Below are positions 23,901 through 33,588 of a stretch of 64,000 nucleotides of DNA, piece after piece. Below the pieces are notes generated by a model. It had not been told where the DNA came from and searched no databases. It saw only the letters and a list, made by a program, of their open reading frames with translations. Each line of letters starts with the position of its first letter. Within the stretch, counting starts at the first letter, position 1. A program made the translations under genes and the position numbers. This DNA is from Denitratisoma sp. (GTDB taxonomy: Bacteria > Pseudomonadota > Gammaproteobacteria > Burkholderiales > Rhodocyclaceae). Location: contig JAVSMO010000001.1 of assembly GCA_032027165.1 (NCBI GenBank), forward strand, positions 2,295,919 through 2,359,918, read 5' to 3'.

Positions 23901-26900
23901 TTAAAAACTTTCCTGCTCTTTCATGGCCAGCAGCCGCTGCAAGGGCTTCTCGCCCCACATCCGGAACATCACCGGCGTCAGCAGCGTGTCCAGCAGCGTG
24001 GAGCTCACCAGGCCGCCGAAGATCACCACCGCCACCGGATGCAGCACTTCCTTGCCCGGCGCATCGGCCGAGAGCAGCAGCGGCACCAGGGCGAAAGCGG
24101 CCACCAGCGCCGTCATCAGCACCGGCGTCAGGCGTTCGAGCGAGCCGCGCACGATCATGTGGTCGCCGAACTGCTCGCCCTCGAAGGCGCACAGGTTGAT
24201 GTAATGGCTGATCTTGAGGATGCCGTTCCGCGTGGCGATGCCGGTCAGCGTGATGAAGCCGACCAGCGCCGCCACCGAAAGCGGCTGGCCGGAAATCCAC
24301 AGGGCGACGACGCTGCCGACCAGCGCCAGCGGAATGTTGCCCATGATGATGGCCGTCAGCGCCATCGAACGGTAGCGGCTGTAGAGCACCAGGAAGATCA
24401 TCGTCAGCGACACCAGCGCCAGCAGGGCGATCAGGCGCGCCGCCTGCTCCTGGGCCTGGAACTGGCCTTCGAGGGCGGTGAAGTAGCCTTCGGGCAGGGG
24501 CCGCGCGGCGATCTCGGCGCGGATGTCGGCGATGACTTTCGACATGTCGCGGCCGTCGGTATTGGCGGAAATGACGATGCGGCGGCGCGCATTCTCGCGG
24601 CTGACCTGGTTCGGTCCGTCGCTGTCCTCGATCGCCGCCAGGCGGGAGAGGGGCACATGCCCGCCGGGCGTCTCGATGAGCAGGTTCGGCAGCTCCTGCA
24701 GCCCGCGCCCGCTCTCGGGCAGACGCACGACGAGGTCGAAGCGGCGATTGCCCTCGACGATCTGCGTGATGCGCTCGCCCTCGATCATCTGCTCGAGGGA
24801 ACGCAACAGATTACCCGGCGCCACGCCGTAGCGTGCCGCCTGCTCGTAATCGACGCGGATCTTGATCTGCGGGATCAGCACCTGCTTCTCGATCTGCAGG
24901 TCGGTGACGCCGGGGATCTTCGCCAGCCGCGCGCGCAGGTCGGCCGCCAGGCCGCGCAGGGTGTCGAGGTCGTCGCCATACACCTTGAGCGCGATCTGGG
25001 CACGCACGCCGGAGAGCAGATGGTCGAGGCGGTGCGAGATGGGCTGGCCGACATTGCTCACCGCCGGCAGCACGGCCAGGCGCGCGCGGATGTCGCCGAT
25101 GATCGCCTCGCGGCTGCGTTCGGACGTTTTCAGGTCCACGTCCATTTCCGTGTAATGGACGCCCTCCGCGTGCTCGTCCAATTCGGCCCGCCCGGTGCGG
25201 CGGCCGACCTTGGTGACTTCGGGCACGCCCGCCACGATTCTCTCGGCCAGGGTGCCGATGCGGTTCGACTCGGCGAGCGAGGTGCCGGGATTGAGCAGCA
25301 CGTTCACCGTCAGCGTGCCTTCGTTGAACGGCGGCAGGAAGGAACGCGGGAAGAGCGGAATGCTGGCGGCGGTGAGTACGACCACCGCCGCCGCGCCGGC
25401 GAGCAGCGCGCGGCTGCGGCCGAAGGACCAATGCAGCAGCTTCGCGTCCCAGCGCTTGAGCCGGGTGACCAGCGGACTGTCGCCGGCGTGCAATTGCTTC
25501 ATCCAACCGCCGCCGTGTGCGGCGGTTCCAGCATCTCGCAGCAGGTAGTAGGCCAGCACCGGCGTGACGGTGACCGAGACGATCATGCTGGCGAGGATGG
25601 AGACGATGTAGGCCACGCCGAGCGGCGTGAACAGGCGGCCCTCGATGCCGGGCAGGACGAACAGCGGCACGAACACCAGCACGATGATGAAGGTGGCGTA
25701 GACAATGGCCGAGCGCACTTCCAGCGTCGCCCTGGCGATGACTTCCGCGACCGGTCGCGGCTCGGCCAGATCGCGATTGAGCTTGAGCCGGCGCAGGACG
25801 TTCTCCACGCCCACCACCGCATCGTCCACCAGTTCGCCGATGGCGATGGCCAGGCCGCCCAGGGTCATGGTGTTGATGGACAGGCCGAAATAGCGGAACA
25901 CCAGCGCGGTCACCAGCAGCGACAGCGGGATCGCCGTCAGCGAGATCAGCGTGGTGCGGACGTTGAGCAGGAACAGGAAGAGGATCACCGCCACCAGGAT
26001 GGCGCCGTCGCGCAGCGCCTCCTCGACGTTGGTCACCGAATGCTCGATGAAGTCCGCCTGCTTGAAGAGGAACTGCGGCGCCTCGACGCCCTGCGGCAAG
26101 GACTTCGACAATTCGGCCATGGCGCGCTCGACTTCGCGCGTCAGGGCGACGCTGTCGGCGGCGGGCTGCTTCTGCACGGAAAGGATCACGGCCGGTTTGG
26201 CGTTGTAGCCGGCGTCGCCGCGCTTGATGGCCGGTGCAAGCTTCACCTCGGCGACCTGCTTGAGCAGGATCGGCTGGCCACCATGTTGGCCACTGCGCAC
26301 CGCCACCACCAGATTCTGCAAATCTTCGATGCGGCTGGTGCGGCCGATCTGGCGGATCAGGTATTCGCGGCCCTGCGCCTCGAGGAAGCCGCCGCTGGTG
26401 TTGGCGCCGAAGTCCTTCAGTGCGCCCTCCAGCTTCTCGCGCTCGACGCCGAGCGCCTGCAGTTGCGCCGGCTTGAGCTCGACGCGGTACTGCCGCACCT
26501 CGCCGCCGATCGGGATCACCTGCGCGATGCCGGGTATGGTCAGCAGACGCGGCCGCATCACCCAGTCGGCGTATTCGCGCACCGCCATCGGACTCACCTT
26601 GGCCGGATCCGCCGGCAGGGCGATCAACAAAATCTCTCCCATGATGGAGGAGATCGGCCCAAGCTGCGGCACGATGCCTTCGGGCAGCTGCTCGCGCACC
26701 AGGTTCAGGCGCTCGGCGATCTGCTGGCGGTTCCGGTAGATGTCCGAGCCCCACTCGAACTCGACATAGACGATGGACAGGCCGACGCCGGAGACCGAGC
26801 GCACGCGGGTGACGCCCGGCATGCCGTTCATGCTCGACTCGACGGGGAAGGTAACGAGCTGCTCGACCTCCTCTGGCGCCATGCCGCCGGCCTCGGTCAT

Positions 26901-27047
26901 CAGCGTCACCGTCGGCTTGTTGAGGTCGGGAAAGACGTCCACCGGCATCTGGCGCACGGTCAGCGCGCCGTAGATCACCAGCAGCAGCGACACGCCGACG
27001 ACGATCAGCCGCTGTTTCAGGCTGGTGTTGATGATATGTTCGAACAT
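23901..27047 (-). CDS. Heavy-metal efflux RND pump, CusA/CzcA family (second system)
   Basis: A 1048-residue inner-membrane RND antiporter. It starts [20 protein letters not shown] and has the periplasmic entry [18 protein letters not shown]. The fourth-helix segment is [18 protein letters not shown], which differs from the first pump in this window (GIGMMVDGAVVMVEN). Metal specificity therefore cannot be assigned from it; copper/silver is suggested by the neighbouring cop genes. Three bases separate it from the adaptor gene, and it is in one operon with a TolC-type channel. Confidence 0.9.
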   Translation of the reverse strand: MFEHIINTSLKQRLIVVGVSLLLVIYGALTVRQMPVDVFPDLNKPTVTLMTEAGGMAPEEVEQLVTFPVESSMNGMPGVTRVRSVSGVGLSIVYVEFEWGSDIYRNRQQIAERLNLVREQLPEGIVPQLGPISSIMGEILLIALPADPAKVSPMAVREYADWVMRPRLLTIPGIAQVIPIGGEVRQYRVELKPAQLQALGVEREKLEGALKDFGANTSGGFLEAQGREYLIRQIGRTSRIEDLQNLVVAVRSGQHGGQPILLKQVAEVKLAPAIKRGDAGYNAKPAVILSVQKQPAADSVALTREVERAMAELSKSLPQGVEAPQFLFKQADFIEHSVTNVEEALRDGAILVAVILFLFLLNVRTTLISLTAIPLSLLVTALVFRYFGLSINTMTLGGLAIAIGELVDDAVVGVENVLRRLKLNRDLAEPRPVAEVIARATLEVRSAIVYATFIIVLVFVPLFVLPGIEGRLFTPLGVAYIVSILASMIVSVTVTPVLAYYLLRDAGTAAHGGGWMKQLHAGDSPLVTRLKRWDAKLLHWSFGRSRALLAGAAAVVVLTAASIPLFPRSFLPPFNEGTLTVNVLLNPGTSLAESNRIGTLAERIVAGVPEVTKVGRRTGRAELDEHAEGVHYTEMDVDLKTSERSREAIIGDIRARLAVLPAVSNVGQPISHRLDHLLSGVRAQIALKVYGDDLDTLRGLAADLRARLAKIPGVTDLQIEKQVLIPQIKIRVDYEQAARYGVAPGNLLRSLEQMIEGERITQIVEGNRRFDLVVRLPESGRGLQELPNLLIETPGGHVPLSRLAAIEDSDGPNQVSRENARRRIVISANTDGRDMSKVIADIRAEIAARPLPEGYFTALEGQFQAQEQAARLIALLALVSLTMIFLVLYSRYRSMALTAIIMGNIPLALVGSVVALWISGQPLSVAALVGFITLTGIATRNGILKISHYINLCAFEGEQFGDHMIVRGSLERLTPVLMTALVAAFALVPLLLSADAPGKEVLHPVAVVIFGGLVSSTLLDTLLTPVMFRMWGEKPLQRLLAMKEQESF

Positions 27048-27049
27048 GG

Positions 27050-28300
27050 CTATCTGACCTGGGCGAGCAGGCCGGCGCCTTCGGTGACGATGCGTTCGCC
27101 GTTGTTGATTCCGGAAATCGCCGTCGCGCGGGCCGCGTCGAGCGGCGCCACGCTCACTTTGCGCAGAACGAAGCGTTCCGCCCCGTCGCGCACCCACACC
27201 GCCGTCTCGCCGGCACTGACTTTCACCAGCGCGGCCTGCGGCAGCGCCGCGCCCTTGACGGTACGCGAGGTCTGGGCGATCACCTTGAGCGGCTGGCCGA
27301 CCGCCACCGGAGCCGTCCAATTGGAATCGCGCAGCGACTCACGACGCGCCCCGTAGGAAGTACCCTTGGGGTGCTCCCCTCTCCCCTCGCGGGAGAGGGG
27401 CTGGGGGTGAGGGGGAACGACGCGGAACAGCAAGGGAATGGCCTGTTCGCGCAATTGCCGGCCGCCGCCGACGAACTGCAATTCCAGCGCGCCGCCGGGC
27501 AGCGGCGCGGAGGCACGGGCGATGCCCTCGATCAGCGCCGCATCGTAGGCCAGCGCCTCCACCGCCAGGCGCGCGGGGTCGATCACCTCGAACAGGATCT
27601 CCTTCGCCTCCACCACCTGGCCGGCCACCACGCTGGCGGCGCCGATCACGCCGGACACCGGCGCGACAAGCGGTTCCGCTGCGCCAATGCTGGCGCCGAC
27701 GGCGGCGCGGCGCTTCTTCAGCGACGCCACCTCGAAGCGGGCCGTCTCGATGGCCGCTTTCGACACGACGCCCTCAAGCTGCTCATAGCGGGCCTGCTTG
27801 CGCTCGGCGATGGCGAGCTGCGCATCGATCTCGGCGAACTGCGCCTGCTGGTTGCCGCGCTCAATGCTCGATGCCGTGGGGCGCAGGAAGGCGAGCACCT
27901 GTCCCCTGGAGACCTTCTGTCCCAGCGTCGGCAGTCCTTTCGGCCCGGCTTCGATGCGGCCGGACTGGGTCGCCTGGATGCGCCCGCCGGCGTTCGGGTC
28001 GGCGATGACCTTGCCGTTGAATTCGACGGTCGCCGCCAGATCCTTGATTTCGGCCACCACATGGCGCAGGCCGAGCTGGCGCTGCACCGCCTTCGGCACG
28101 AACAGGCTGCCGTCGGGGAGCCGCTGCGCCGCCGTCGCTTCGGCGGGCAGCGCCCCGGCCGCAGCGGGCTTGACGGCGGCCGCGGGCTTCTTGTCCTGGC
28201 TGTGATCCTCGTCGCCGTGGGCGATGGCCCGCCCTGCGGCAAGCCCCAATAGGGCGGCCGTGACAACGGCCGCAAGATTCATTCGAGACATCGCTTCCAT
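27050..28300 (-). CDS. RND efflux periplasmic adaptor with in-frame repeat insertion
   Basis: A 416-residue membrane-fusion protein: signal peptide, His/Asp-rich start of the mature part ([11 protein letters not shown]), lipoyl half-motifs ([20 protein letters not shown]), helical hairpin ([20 protein letters not shown]), then beta-barrel domains. Residues of about 298-327 ([20 protein letters not shown] and following) do not look like adaptor sequence; they are a translated copy of an intergenic palindromic repeat inserted in frame. An alternative ATG lies at 28288. It is adjacent to the pump gene and to the small gene upstream. Confidence 0.85.
   Translation of the reverse strand: MEAMSRMNLAAVVTAALLGLAAGRAIAHGDEDHSQDKKPAAAVKPAAAGALPAEATAAQRLPDGSLFVPKAVQRQLGLRHVVAEIKDLAATVEFNGKVIADPNAGGRIQATQSGRIEAGPKGLPTLGQKVSRGQVLAFLRPTASSIERGNQQAQFAEIDAQLAIAERKQARYEQLEGVVSKAAIETARFEVASLKKRRAAVGASIGAAEPLVAPVSGVIGAASVVAGQVVEAKEILFEVIDPARLAVEALAYDAALIEGIARASAPLPGGALELQFVGGGRQLREQAIPLLFRVVPPHPQPLSREGRGEHPKGTSYGARRESLRDSNWTAPVAVGQPLKVIAQTSRTVKGAALPQAALVKVSAGETAVWVRDGAERFVLRKVSVAPLDAARATAISGINNGERIVTEGAGLLAQVR
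27320..27409. repeat. Palindromic (REP-like) repeat inserted within an adaptor gene
   Basis: The core is a perfect 10-bp stem, CCCCTCTCCC (27376-27385) and GGGAGAGGGG (27391-27400), with a five-base loop, flanked by CTGGGGGTGAGGG. A related element with CTCTCCCC/GGGGAGAG arms lies between convergent genes at 63656-63678. Such elements normally lie between genes; here one is read in frame as about 30 residues. Confidence 0.75.
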
Positions 28301-28303
28301 CCC

Positions 28304-28828
28304 TCAGTGTTTGCGGTTGATCTTGCGACGGCGCACGGCGACGAGGCCGGCGCCGGCCAGCAGCAGCACACCCGAGGCGCCCCACACCGTCCATTCGCCC
28401 CAGCCGTGGGCATGCTCGACACCGGCTGCCGGCAGGGCGAGGTCGAGCGTGGCGGTGAGCAGGTCGGCGGCATCGCCCGCCTGCACGGAAATCGTCAGCG
28501 GGTGCTTGCCGGGTTGAGAGAAGGCCTGGCCCGGCACCGAATACACGCCCGGTGCAACCTGGGCCGCGACGGCCTTGAAGGTTCCGCTTTCGATCTCGAT
28601 TTCGGCGTCGGGCACGGGCGCGTTGTCGGCGTAGCGATCGAGATAGAGAGTCAGCTTCCCCGCCGCCAGCACGGCGACCAGTTCGAAGTCTTCGGACTGG
28701 GCGGACGTGCGCGGCGCGACATCGCCTGCCAGGGCGGGCGCGGCGCCCTCGCCGTGATCCTCGCCGCCATGCCCCCAGGCGGCCGACGCGAGGAAAGCCG
28801 CCGCAATGAATGAAATGAAGTGCTTCAA
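28304..28828 (-). CDS. Periplasmic/membrane-anchored accessory protein of the RND operon
   Basis: A 174-residue protein with a signal peptide (FISFIAAAFLASAAWG), a His/Glu motif at the mature start (HGGEDHGEG), a single beta-sandwich-like domain (KLTLYLDRYADNAPVPDAEI) and a C-terminal transmembrane helix with a basic tail (VAVRRRKINRKH). No ATG fits; a TTG at 28828 overlaps the TolC-gene stop as TTGA, implying coupled translation. Proteins of this layout occur in some betaproteobacterial RND operons, with unknown function. Confidence 0.75.
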   Translation of the reverse strand: MKHFISFIAAAFLASAAWGHGGEDHGEGAAPALAGDVAPRTSAQSEDFELVAVLAAGKLTLYLDRYADNAPVPDAEIEIESGTFKAVAAQVAPGVYSVPGQAFSQPGKHPLTISVQAGDAADLLTATLDLALPAAGVEHAHGWGEWTVWGASGVLLLAGAGLVAVRRRKINRKH

Positions 28829-30072
28829 GGCAGAACCCCCAGAATTTGTTTGAGACGGGATTGGGCCGCGGCGCGCGCGACCTGCTGACGGTTGAGGAAG
28901 GCCTCGGCCTCGAAGGCGCCGGCGCGCACGCGCAGCAGCGTCGTCAGGTCCGATTCGCCGAGCGAGAAGGCCTTCTCGGCGAGGCGCAGGTTGTCGGCAG
29001 TCAGTTCGCGGCGTTCCTTTGCCATGGCGAACTGGCGCTCCGCGGCAGCGAGATCGAGGCGGGCCTTTTCCGTGTCGAGCTGCAGCCTGAGCCGGGCCAG
29101 CGCCAGTTCGGCATCGGCCTGGGATGCCTCGGCGCGGGCGGCGGCGTTTTCCTGGCGCACGCGCGCGCCGGAGGAGAAGGGGATCGTCAGCTTGACGCCG
29201 ATCATGTTGGCGTAAGGCTCGGAGAACTCTCCCCGCTCGCGCACCACGCGCAGCGCGATCTCCGGGGCATCGCGGCGGGTTTCCTCGGCGACCCTGAGTT
29301 TGGCGCGTGCCGTCCGGGCCGATGCGGCAACTGCAGACAGTTGCGGATGGTTTTCCGCCGGCTCGCGCGCCGCAATGACGGCCTCCGACGCCAGCACGGA
29401 GGGCGCGGCGGCGCCCGTGAGATTGCGGTAGAGCTGTTCCGCCTGCAGCAGCGCGGCCTCCGCCTCGATCGATTCCGCTTCCGCGGCAAGGCGTTCGCCT
29501 TGCGCCAGATTGGCATCGATCCGCGCCAGATCGCCGGCCTTGAAGCGGCGCAGCACATCCGCCTCCAGCGCGCCGGCCGTCGTCGCCCGACGCCTGGCCA
29601 GGTCGCGGGCATTGCGAGCGTCGGCAACGGCCCACCAGGCTTCGCGCACCTCACCCGCGATCTGCAGACGCAGGGCAGCGCGGCGGGCGGCGACTTCCGC
29701 GAACGTACTCTCCGCCTCGGCGACGCGCGCCGACTGCTGCCCCGGCAGCCAGAGCGGAACGGCCATTTCGGCCTCCCATTCCTGTTTGCCGCGATTGCGA
29801 TTGAGCCGATCGTTCAGGCTGGAGAGGGACAGCGAGGCCGGGCCGGGGGTGATACCGGCCGCCACGTCGGCGCGGGCCCGCGCTTCATCCTCGCGTGCCG
29901 AGACAGCGGCTGCCTGCGGGTGGCGTGTCCAGGCCTGCTCCAGCGCCTCGCCGAGCGTCTGGCTATACACCGGCCAGGCGATTGCCAGCCCGGCCAGCAG
30001 CATCGGTATTGTTTTAGTTCCGACATCACGCCCGCAAGCGGGCATGAGTCTTCTCTGAAACTGCGTTTTCAT
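28825..30072 (-). CDS. TolC-family outer-membrane efflux channel (second RND system)
   Basis: A 415-residue outer-membrane channel with a signal region ending AWPVYSQ and the family start LGEALEQAWTRHPQAAAVSA. Two long coiled-coil repeats follow (EVREAWWAVADARNARDLAR, RLQLDTEKARLDLAAAERQF). The ATG at 30072 is preferred (MKTQFQRRLM); another in frame lies at 30096. It is the first gene of the minus-strand RND operon, divergent from the two-component system. Confidence 0.88.
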   Translation of the reverse strand: MKTQFQRRLMPACGRDVGTKTIPMLLAGLAIAWPVYSQTLGEALEQAWTRHPQAAAVSAREDEARARADVAAGITPGPASLSLSSLNDRLNRNRGKQEWEAEMAVPLWLPGQQSARVAEAESTFAEVAARRAALRLQIAGEVREAWWAVADARNARDLARRRATTAGALEADVLRRFKAGDLARIDANLAQGERLAAEAESIEAEAALLQAEQLYRNLTGAAAPSVLASEAVIAAREPAENHPQLSAVAASARTARAKLRVAEETRRDAPEIALRVVRERGEFSEPYANMIGVKLTIPFSSGARVRQENAAARAEASQADAELALARLRLQLDTEKARLDLAAAERQFAMAKERRELTADNLRLAEKAFSLGESDLTTLLRVRAGAFEAEAFLNRQQVARAAAQSRLKQILGVLP

Positions 30073-30142
30073 CGGGGCTTGTCCTCCCTTGTTCATGGTG
30101 GGCATGATGCTTTCAGCCACCCAACTAAAAGCTGACAGGAGC

Positions 30143-30158
30143 ATTACAAGTTTGTAAT
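30143..30158. promoter_or_regulatory. Inverted repeat, candidate response-regulator box
   Basis: ATTACAA-GT-TTGTAAT is a seven-base perfect inverted repeat in the 150-base divergent gap between the RND operon and its two-component genes. Its form (AT-rich arms ending CAA/TTG around a two-base centre) resembles the CusR/CopR-type box. Binding by the regulator encoded at 30223-30903 is inferred. Confidence 0.6.
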
Positions 30159-30222
30159 CTTCGAAAACCGGGGGTCCGCGCATGCACAATTGGCCCACGT
30201 GACCACGTCCACAAGGGATGCG

Positions 30223-30903
30223 ATGAAAATCCTGATCGTCGAAGACGAGCAAAAGACCGGCGACTACCTGAAGCAGGGCCTGTCCGAGGCCGGCTTCGTG
30301 GCGGACCTGGTGCGCGACGGGGTTGACGGCAGGCACCTGGCGCTGACCGACGACTACGATCTGGTGGTGCTCGATGTCATGCTGCCGGGACTGGACGGCT
30401 GGCAGGTGCTGCGGGAAATCCGGCAGGCGGGGCGGCACATGCCCGTGCTGTTCCTGACCGCCCGCGACCAGGTCGAAGACCGGGTGAAGGGACTGGAACT
30501 GGGCGCGGACGATTACCTCGTCAAGCCGTTCGCTTTCTCGGAACTGCTGGCGCGGGTGCGCACGCTCCTGCGCCGGGGCAAATCCAAGGAACCTGAACTG
30601 CTCCAGGTTGCCGACCTGGATCTGGACCTCCTGCGGCGCCGGGTGACGCGCGCCGGAAAGCGCATCGATCTCACCGCCAAGGAATTCGCGCTGCTCGAAC
30701 TGCTGCTGCGCCGCCAGGGCGAGGTGCTGCCACGTTCGCTGATCGCCTCCCAGGTCTGGGACATGAATTTCGACAGCGACACCAATGTCATCGAAGTTGC
30801 CATGCGGCGGCTGCGGGCGAAGATCGACGACGATTTCGAGCCCAAGCTGATCCGCACCGTCCGCGGCATGGGTTACGTCCTCGAAGTCCCGGAAGCGGCG
30901 TGA
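30223..30903 (+). CDS. Heavy-metal response regulator, OmpR/CusR family
   Basis: A 226-residue response regulator. The receiver domain has the acidic pocket VEDE, phospho-acceptor Asp in [14 protein letters not shown], and Lys in DYLVKPF. The winged-helix output domain ends in [12 protein letters not shown]. The start at 30223 ([14 protein letters not shown]) is the family start. Its stop overlaps the kinase gene start by four bases. It probably activates the divergent RND operon in response to copper or another metal sensed by the partner kinase. Confidence 0.92.
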   Translation: MKILIVEDEQKTGDYLKQGLSEAGFVADLVRDGVDGRHLALTDDYDLVVLDVMLPGLDGWQVLREIRQAGRHMPVLFLTARDQVEDRVKGLELGADDYLVKPFAFSELLARVRTLLRRGKSKEPELLQVADLDLDLLRRRVTRAGKRIDLTAKEFALLELLLRRQGEVLPRSLIASQVWDMNFDSDTNVIEVAMRRLRAKIDDDFEPKLIRTVRGMGYVLEVPEAA

Positions 30904-32297
30904 TGCGCCCGAGGTCGATCACCTTCCGGCTCACGCTGTTCTTCTCAACCGCCTCGACTCTCGTCCTCCTGGCGATCGCCTACTGGGTCGGCGCCACCGT
31001 GGAGATGCATTTCGAGGAGCAGGATCAGCACGAATTCGAGGGCAAACTGACGCTGATCCGACACGCCCTCTCGAAAGCGCACTCGCCGGACGAACTGGCC
31101 GCCACCGCCCAACGCATCGAAGATGCCCTCGTCGGGCACCACGGTCTTACCGTTTCGGTCGCCGAGCTGGGACCGCGAACGCTGTTCGCCACGCCGGATG
31201 CGGCGCTGCTCGCCCCGCTCATGCAGAGCCGCGCCGGCCAGGAAGCCGGCAAGCCGTCGAAGCCGCATGTGTGGTCATCGGAAGGACAGACTTACAGAGG
31301 CATCGTCGCACTGGCGCAGACCGGCATGCCGGATGCCCCCCCCTTCACGGTCGCCCTCGCTCTGGATATCGGCCACCACCTGGAGTTTTTGGCGGCATTC
31401 CGCAAAAGCCTCTGGCTTGCCGTCGTCGTCTGCATCCTGCTCACGGCGCTGCTGGGCTGGACCGCAGCGCGCCGGGGACTAGCGCCGGTGCGCGACATGG
31501 CGCGCGTGGCGCACGGCATTTCCGCCAGCAGGCTGGAAAACCGGCTGCCGCTCGATACCGTACCGGCCGAATTGACGAAGCTGGCGGTCGCCTTCAACGA
31601 CATGCTCGGCCGGCTCGAGGATTCCTTCCGCCGCCTGTCGGATTTCTCCTCGGATCTGGCCCACGAACTGCGCACACCCATCAGCAATTTGATGACCCAG
31701 ACCCAGGTAGCCCTTACCAAGACACGCTCGGCCGATGAATATCGTGAAGTGCTCTATTCGAACCTGGAGGAATACGACCGGCTCGCCCGCATGATCGGCG
31801 ACATGCTGTTCCTGGCGAAGGCGGATCACGGTCTGATCGTACCGCAAAGCGAGCCGGTCAGCCTTGCCGAGGAAGTGCGGCAGCTTTTCGACTATTACAG
31901 CGCGCTGTCGGAAGAGCGGGGAGTTCATCTCGAACTCGAAGGCGATGGTTTGGTGCGGGGCGACAAATCGATACTACGCCGTGCGCTCGACAACTTGCTT
32001 TCGAATGCCATTCGGCATACACCGCGCGGCAACGCAATCAATGTGCGCATTGACCTTCCGGCTCTGGGGAATATCCGTCTGGCAATCGAGAATCCGGGTG
32101 AAACAATTCCGCCCGAACATCTACCCCGCTTGTTTGACCGCTTCTATAGGGTCGACGCGTCTCGTCAAAGGACGCATGAAGGCGCCGGGTTGGGGTTAGC
32201 TATCGCCAAGTCAATTGTCGAGGCGCATCAGGGTACGATAAGCGTCAGATCGGTAAATTGTTTGACTCGTTTCGAGATAGTGTTGCCGGCAAGCTGA
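30900..32297 (+). CDS. Heavy-metal sensor histidine kinase (CusS/CzcS type)
   Basis: A 465-residue membrane kinase with two transmembrane helices (around residues 10-30 and 160-180) flanking a periplasmic sensor, then a HAMP domain. The phospho-accepting His lies in [14 protein letters not shown], the N-box in [14 protein letters not shown] and the G-box in [14 protein letters not shown]. The size fits the family (IrlS/CusS). The last 300 bases are visibly more A+T-rich than the rest, at the edge of the accessory region. Confidence 0.9.
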   Translation: MMRPRSITFRLTLFFSTASTLVLLAIAYWVGATVEMHFEEQDQHEFEGKLTLIRHALSKAHSPDELAATAQRIEDALVGHHGLTVSVAELGPRTLFATPDAALLAPLMQSRAGQEAGKPSKPHVWSSEGQTYRGIVALAQTGMPDAPPFTVALALDIGHHLEFLAAFRKSLWLAVVVCILLTALLGWTAARRGLAPVRDMARVAHGISASRLENRLPLDTVPAELTKLAVAFNDMLGRLEDSFRRLSDFSSDLAHELRTPISNLMTQTQVALTKTRSADEYREVLYSNLEEYDRLARMIGDMLFLAKADHGLIVPQSEPVSLAEEVRQLFDYYSALSEERGVHLELEGDGLVRGDKSILRRALDNLLSNAIRHTPRGNAINVRIDLPALGNIRLAIENPGETIPPEHLPRLFDRFYRVDASRQRTHEGAGLGLAIAKSIVEAHQGTISVRSVNCLTRFEIVLPAS

Positions 32298-32537
32298 GGG
32301 TTCCAAAGAGTTTCTGAAGAAACAGGACCGATGCTCGACCGGAATCGCATTGCATGTCCCGGGAACTATATTCTTGCCGGCAATCGGAACCATATCGTTG
32401 CCGAATTAGGGAATTTAAATTCCGTAGGATATTTTTTGCCAAACGCCAAGAAGCATATCTATGCCGAGTTATTGATTTGTGGTGCATAACCTTGCCGCTT
32501 GATATACAACAACATAGAACCATGCATCTCCACGGCA

Positions 32538-32906
32538 TCAATAACCAAGCCAGCGCTTGATCAATCGCCACAAATCGCTAAGCAATCCAGGCGGAGCTGC
32601 CTGGTTAGAATACTGATTTTGAGGCTCCTGCGCCTGCAGGCCCTTTTTGCGATTTACAGTTTCGAAGTACGCCCTTTTAATGGCGTAATCGATAGCTCGA
32701 CCGCGGTCGATTTGTCGTTGCGACATCTCCCCGGCCCACGCCACCTTACTTCTGCGAATCCATAGAGGGTGAAACCCTCTATGCTGACCAACTCGATCAA
32801 GTTCCTGACGAGTACAGGAAACCACCGCGATCTCATGTAGATCAAGACGATTTATTCGAGTGACCTGCGGCCTAGCAGCCCGGATGTAGTGGGTGCATGG
32901 TTGGCT
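32538..32906 (-). pseudogene. Orphan 3' gene fragment, unidentified
   Basis: A 122-codon open frame on the minus strand without an initiation codon in its first 26 codons: it opens right after an in-frame TGA and the first ATG-like start is at 32825. The sequence looks protein-like (YIRAARPQVTRINRLDLHEI, then KVAWAGEMSQRQIDRGRAID) with a basic C-terminus (DLWRLIKRWLGY). I read it as the C-terminal part of a larger lost gene, possibly plasmid or integrative-element derived. No family recognised. The rest of the 869-base gap 32298-33166 shows no other convincing gene. Confidence 0.35.
32761..32783. repeat. Perfect 10-bp inverted repeat
   Basis: CATAGAGGGT-GAA-ACCCTCTATG forms a perfect hairpin with a three-base loop. 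No T-run follows on either side, so it is not a standard terminator. It lies inside the orphan fragment at 32538-32906. Confidence 0.7.
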
Positions 32907-32924
32907 TCATTTAGATAAGCTCTT

Positions 32925-33167
32925 CTATTTTCCGCGCCCTCTCAAATACTCCAACATCGCCCCTGCCTGTTTCTCCGGTGCATAAGCCAGATGCAGCAGC
33001 ATCCGCACCGGCTTCGGCATATCGCGCCCGGACTCGTAGCGCGAGCCGCCCGACTGGGTCACGCCAAGAGGTCCCCAGAACTCCAACTGGTTGAGGCGCA
33101 GCTTCTGCCTCAGCTCCTTCACTTCACGCCCGCTCTGTATAAAGAGTTTCGGCATCCTGTTCTTCAT
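32925..33167 (-). CDS. Small HTH (XRE-like) DNA-binding protein
   Basis: An 80-residue protein beginning MKNRMPKLFIQSGREVKELR, with a helix-turn-helix of the XRE/Cro type (KLRLNQLEFWGPLGVTQSGG, SRYESGRDMP). The ATG at 33167 has an AAGGAG ribosome site; the frame extends upstream without conserved sequence. A palindrome at 33276-33293 upstream is a likely operator for autoregulation. It may control the divergent AAA/phosphoesterase cassette (inference). Confidence 0.8.
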   Translation of the reverse strand: MKNRMPKLFIQSGREVKELRQKLRLNQLEFWGPLGVTQSGGSRYESGRDMPKPVRMLLHLAYAPEKQAGAMLEYLRGRGK

Positions 33168-33275
33168 GTTCGCTCCTTGTTGTCGAGTAGGTGCAGGATT
33201 GATCGCGTCCCGCCGTCCCGAGTTCCCGATGCGCGAACGCATCGATTTCCAATGCCGGCGACCGACGATATCGGT

Positions 33276-33293
33276 TGACAGCATATGCTATCA
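33276..33293. promoter_or_regulatory. Palindromic operator overlapping a TTGACA box
   Basis: TGACAGCATATGCTATCA is an 18-base palindrome with one mismatched pair, centred on the perfect AGCATATGCT. It overlaps a plus-strand TTGACA (33275-33280) and lies about 110 bases upstream of the HTH gene on the other strand. An operator for that regulator, controlling divergent transcription, is the simplest reading. Confidence 0.55.
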
Positions 33294-33379
33294 GTCGATT
33301 GTTGTATTTCGATCGCGAAGACGGATTCCCGGCACAAATTCCTTGCGCGCGCCTTCGCCGATCCGGTATCTTGTTTCGC

Positions 33380-33463
33380 ATGTGCATCAACTTCAAATCC
33401 AATCCGCTCAGCGCCGCGACTGTCATCGTCGCGGTGCCGGCTCGCGCGCGTCCGCCGGGGTGA
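33380..33463 (+). CDS. Possible 27-residue leader peptide
   Basis: An ATG at 33380 opens a 27-codon frame (MCINFKSNPLSAATVIVAVP and a basic Pro-rich end). It lies after a possible promoter (TTGCGC/TATCTT, 18-base spacer, 33343-33372) and before the terminator hairpin at 33495. No clear ribosome site is seen. It could be a leader peptide, part of a small RNA, or chance. Confidence 0.25.
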   Translation: MCINFKSNPLSAATVIVAVPARARPPG

Positions 33464-33494
33464 CGTGATCGCATAGGAGAAGTTTTTTCCAGAG

Positions 33495-33527
33495 AACCCC
33501 GCGCATGTCGCGGGGTTTTTTGTTTTT
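33495..33527 (+). terminator. Rho-independent terminator upstream of the AAA ATPase gene
   Basis: CCCCGCG (33497-33503), a five-base loop and CGCGGGG (33509-33515) are followed directly by TTTTTTG and more T residues. It ends transcription coming from 33300-33490, about 60 bases before the AAA ATPase start, so it terminates a short transcript or acts as a leader attenuator. Confidence 0.8.
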
Positions 33528-33588
33528 GGCGACGGCTGTTACCCATGGCCGTCGTCCGTTTGAGGCCCACAAGGCCGGGGAGAAGAAG

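Noticed and set aside
23868..27356. Plus-strand open frame of over 1100 codons opposite the second RND pump
   Set aside because: Antisense shadow of the pump, whose own frame has all family motifs.
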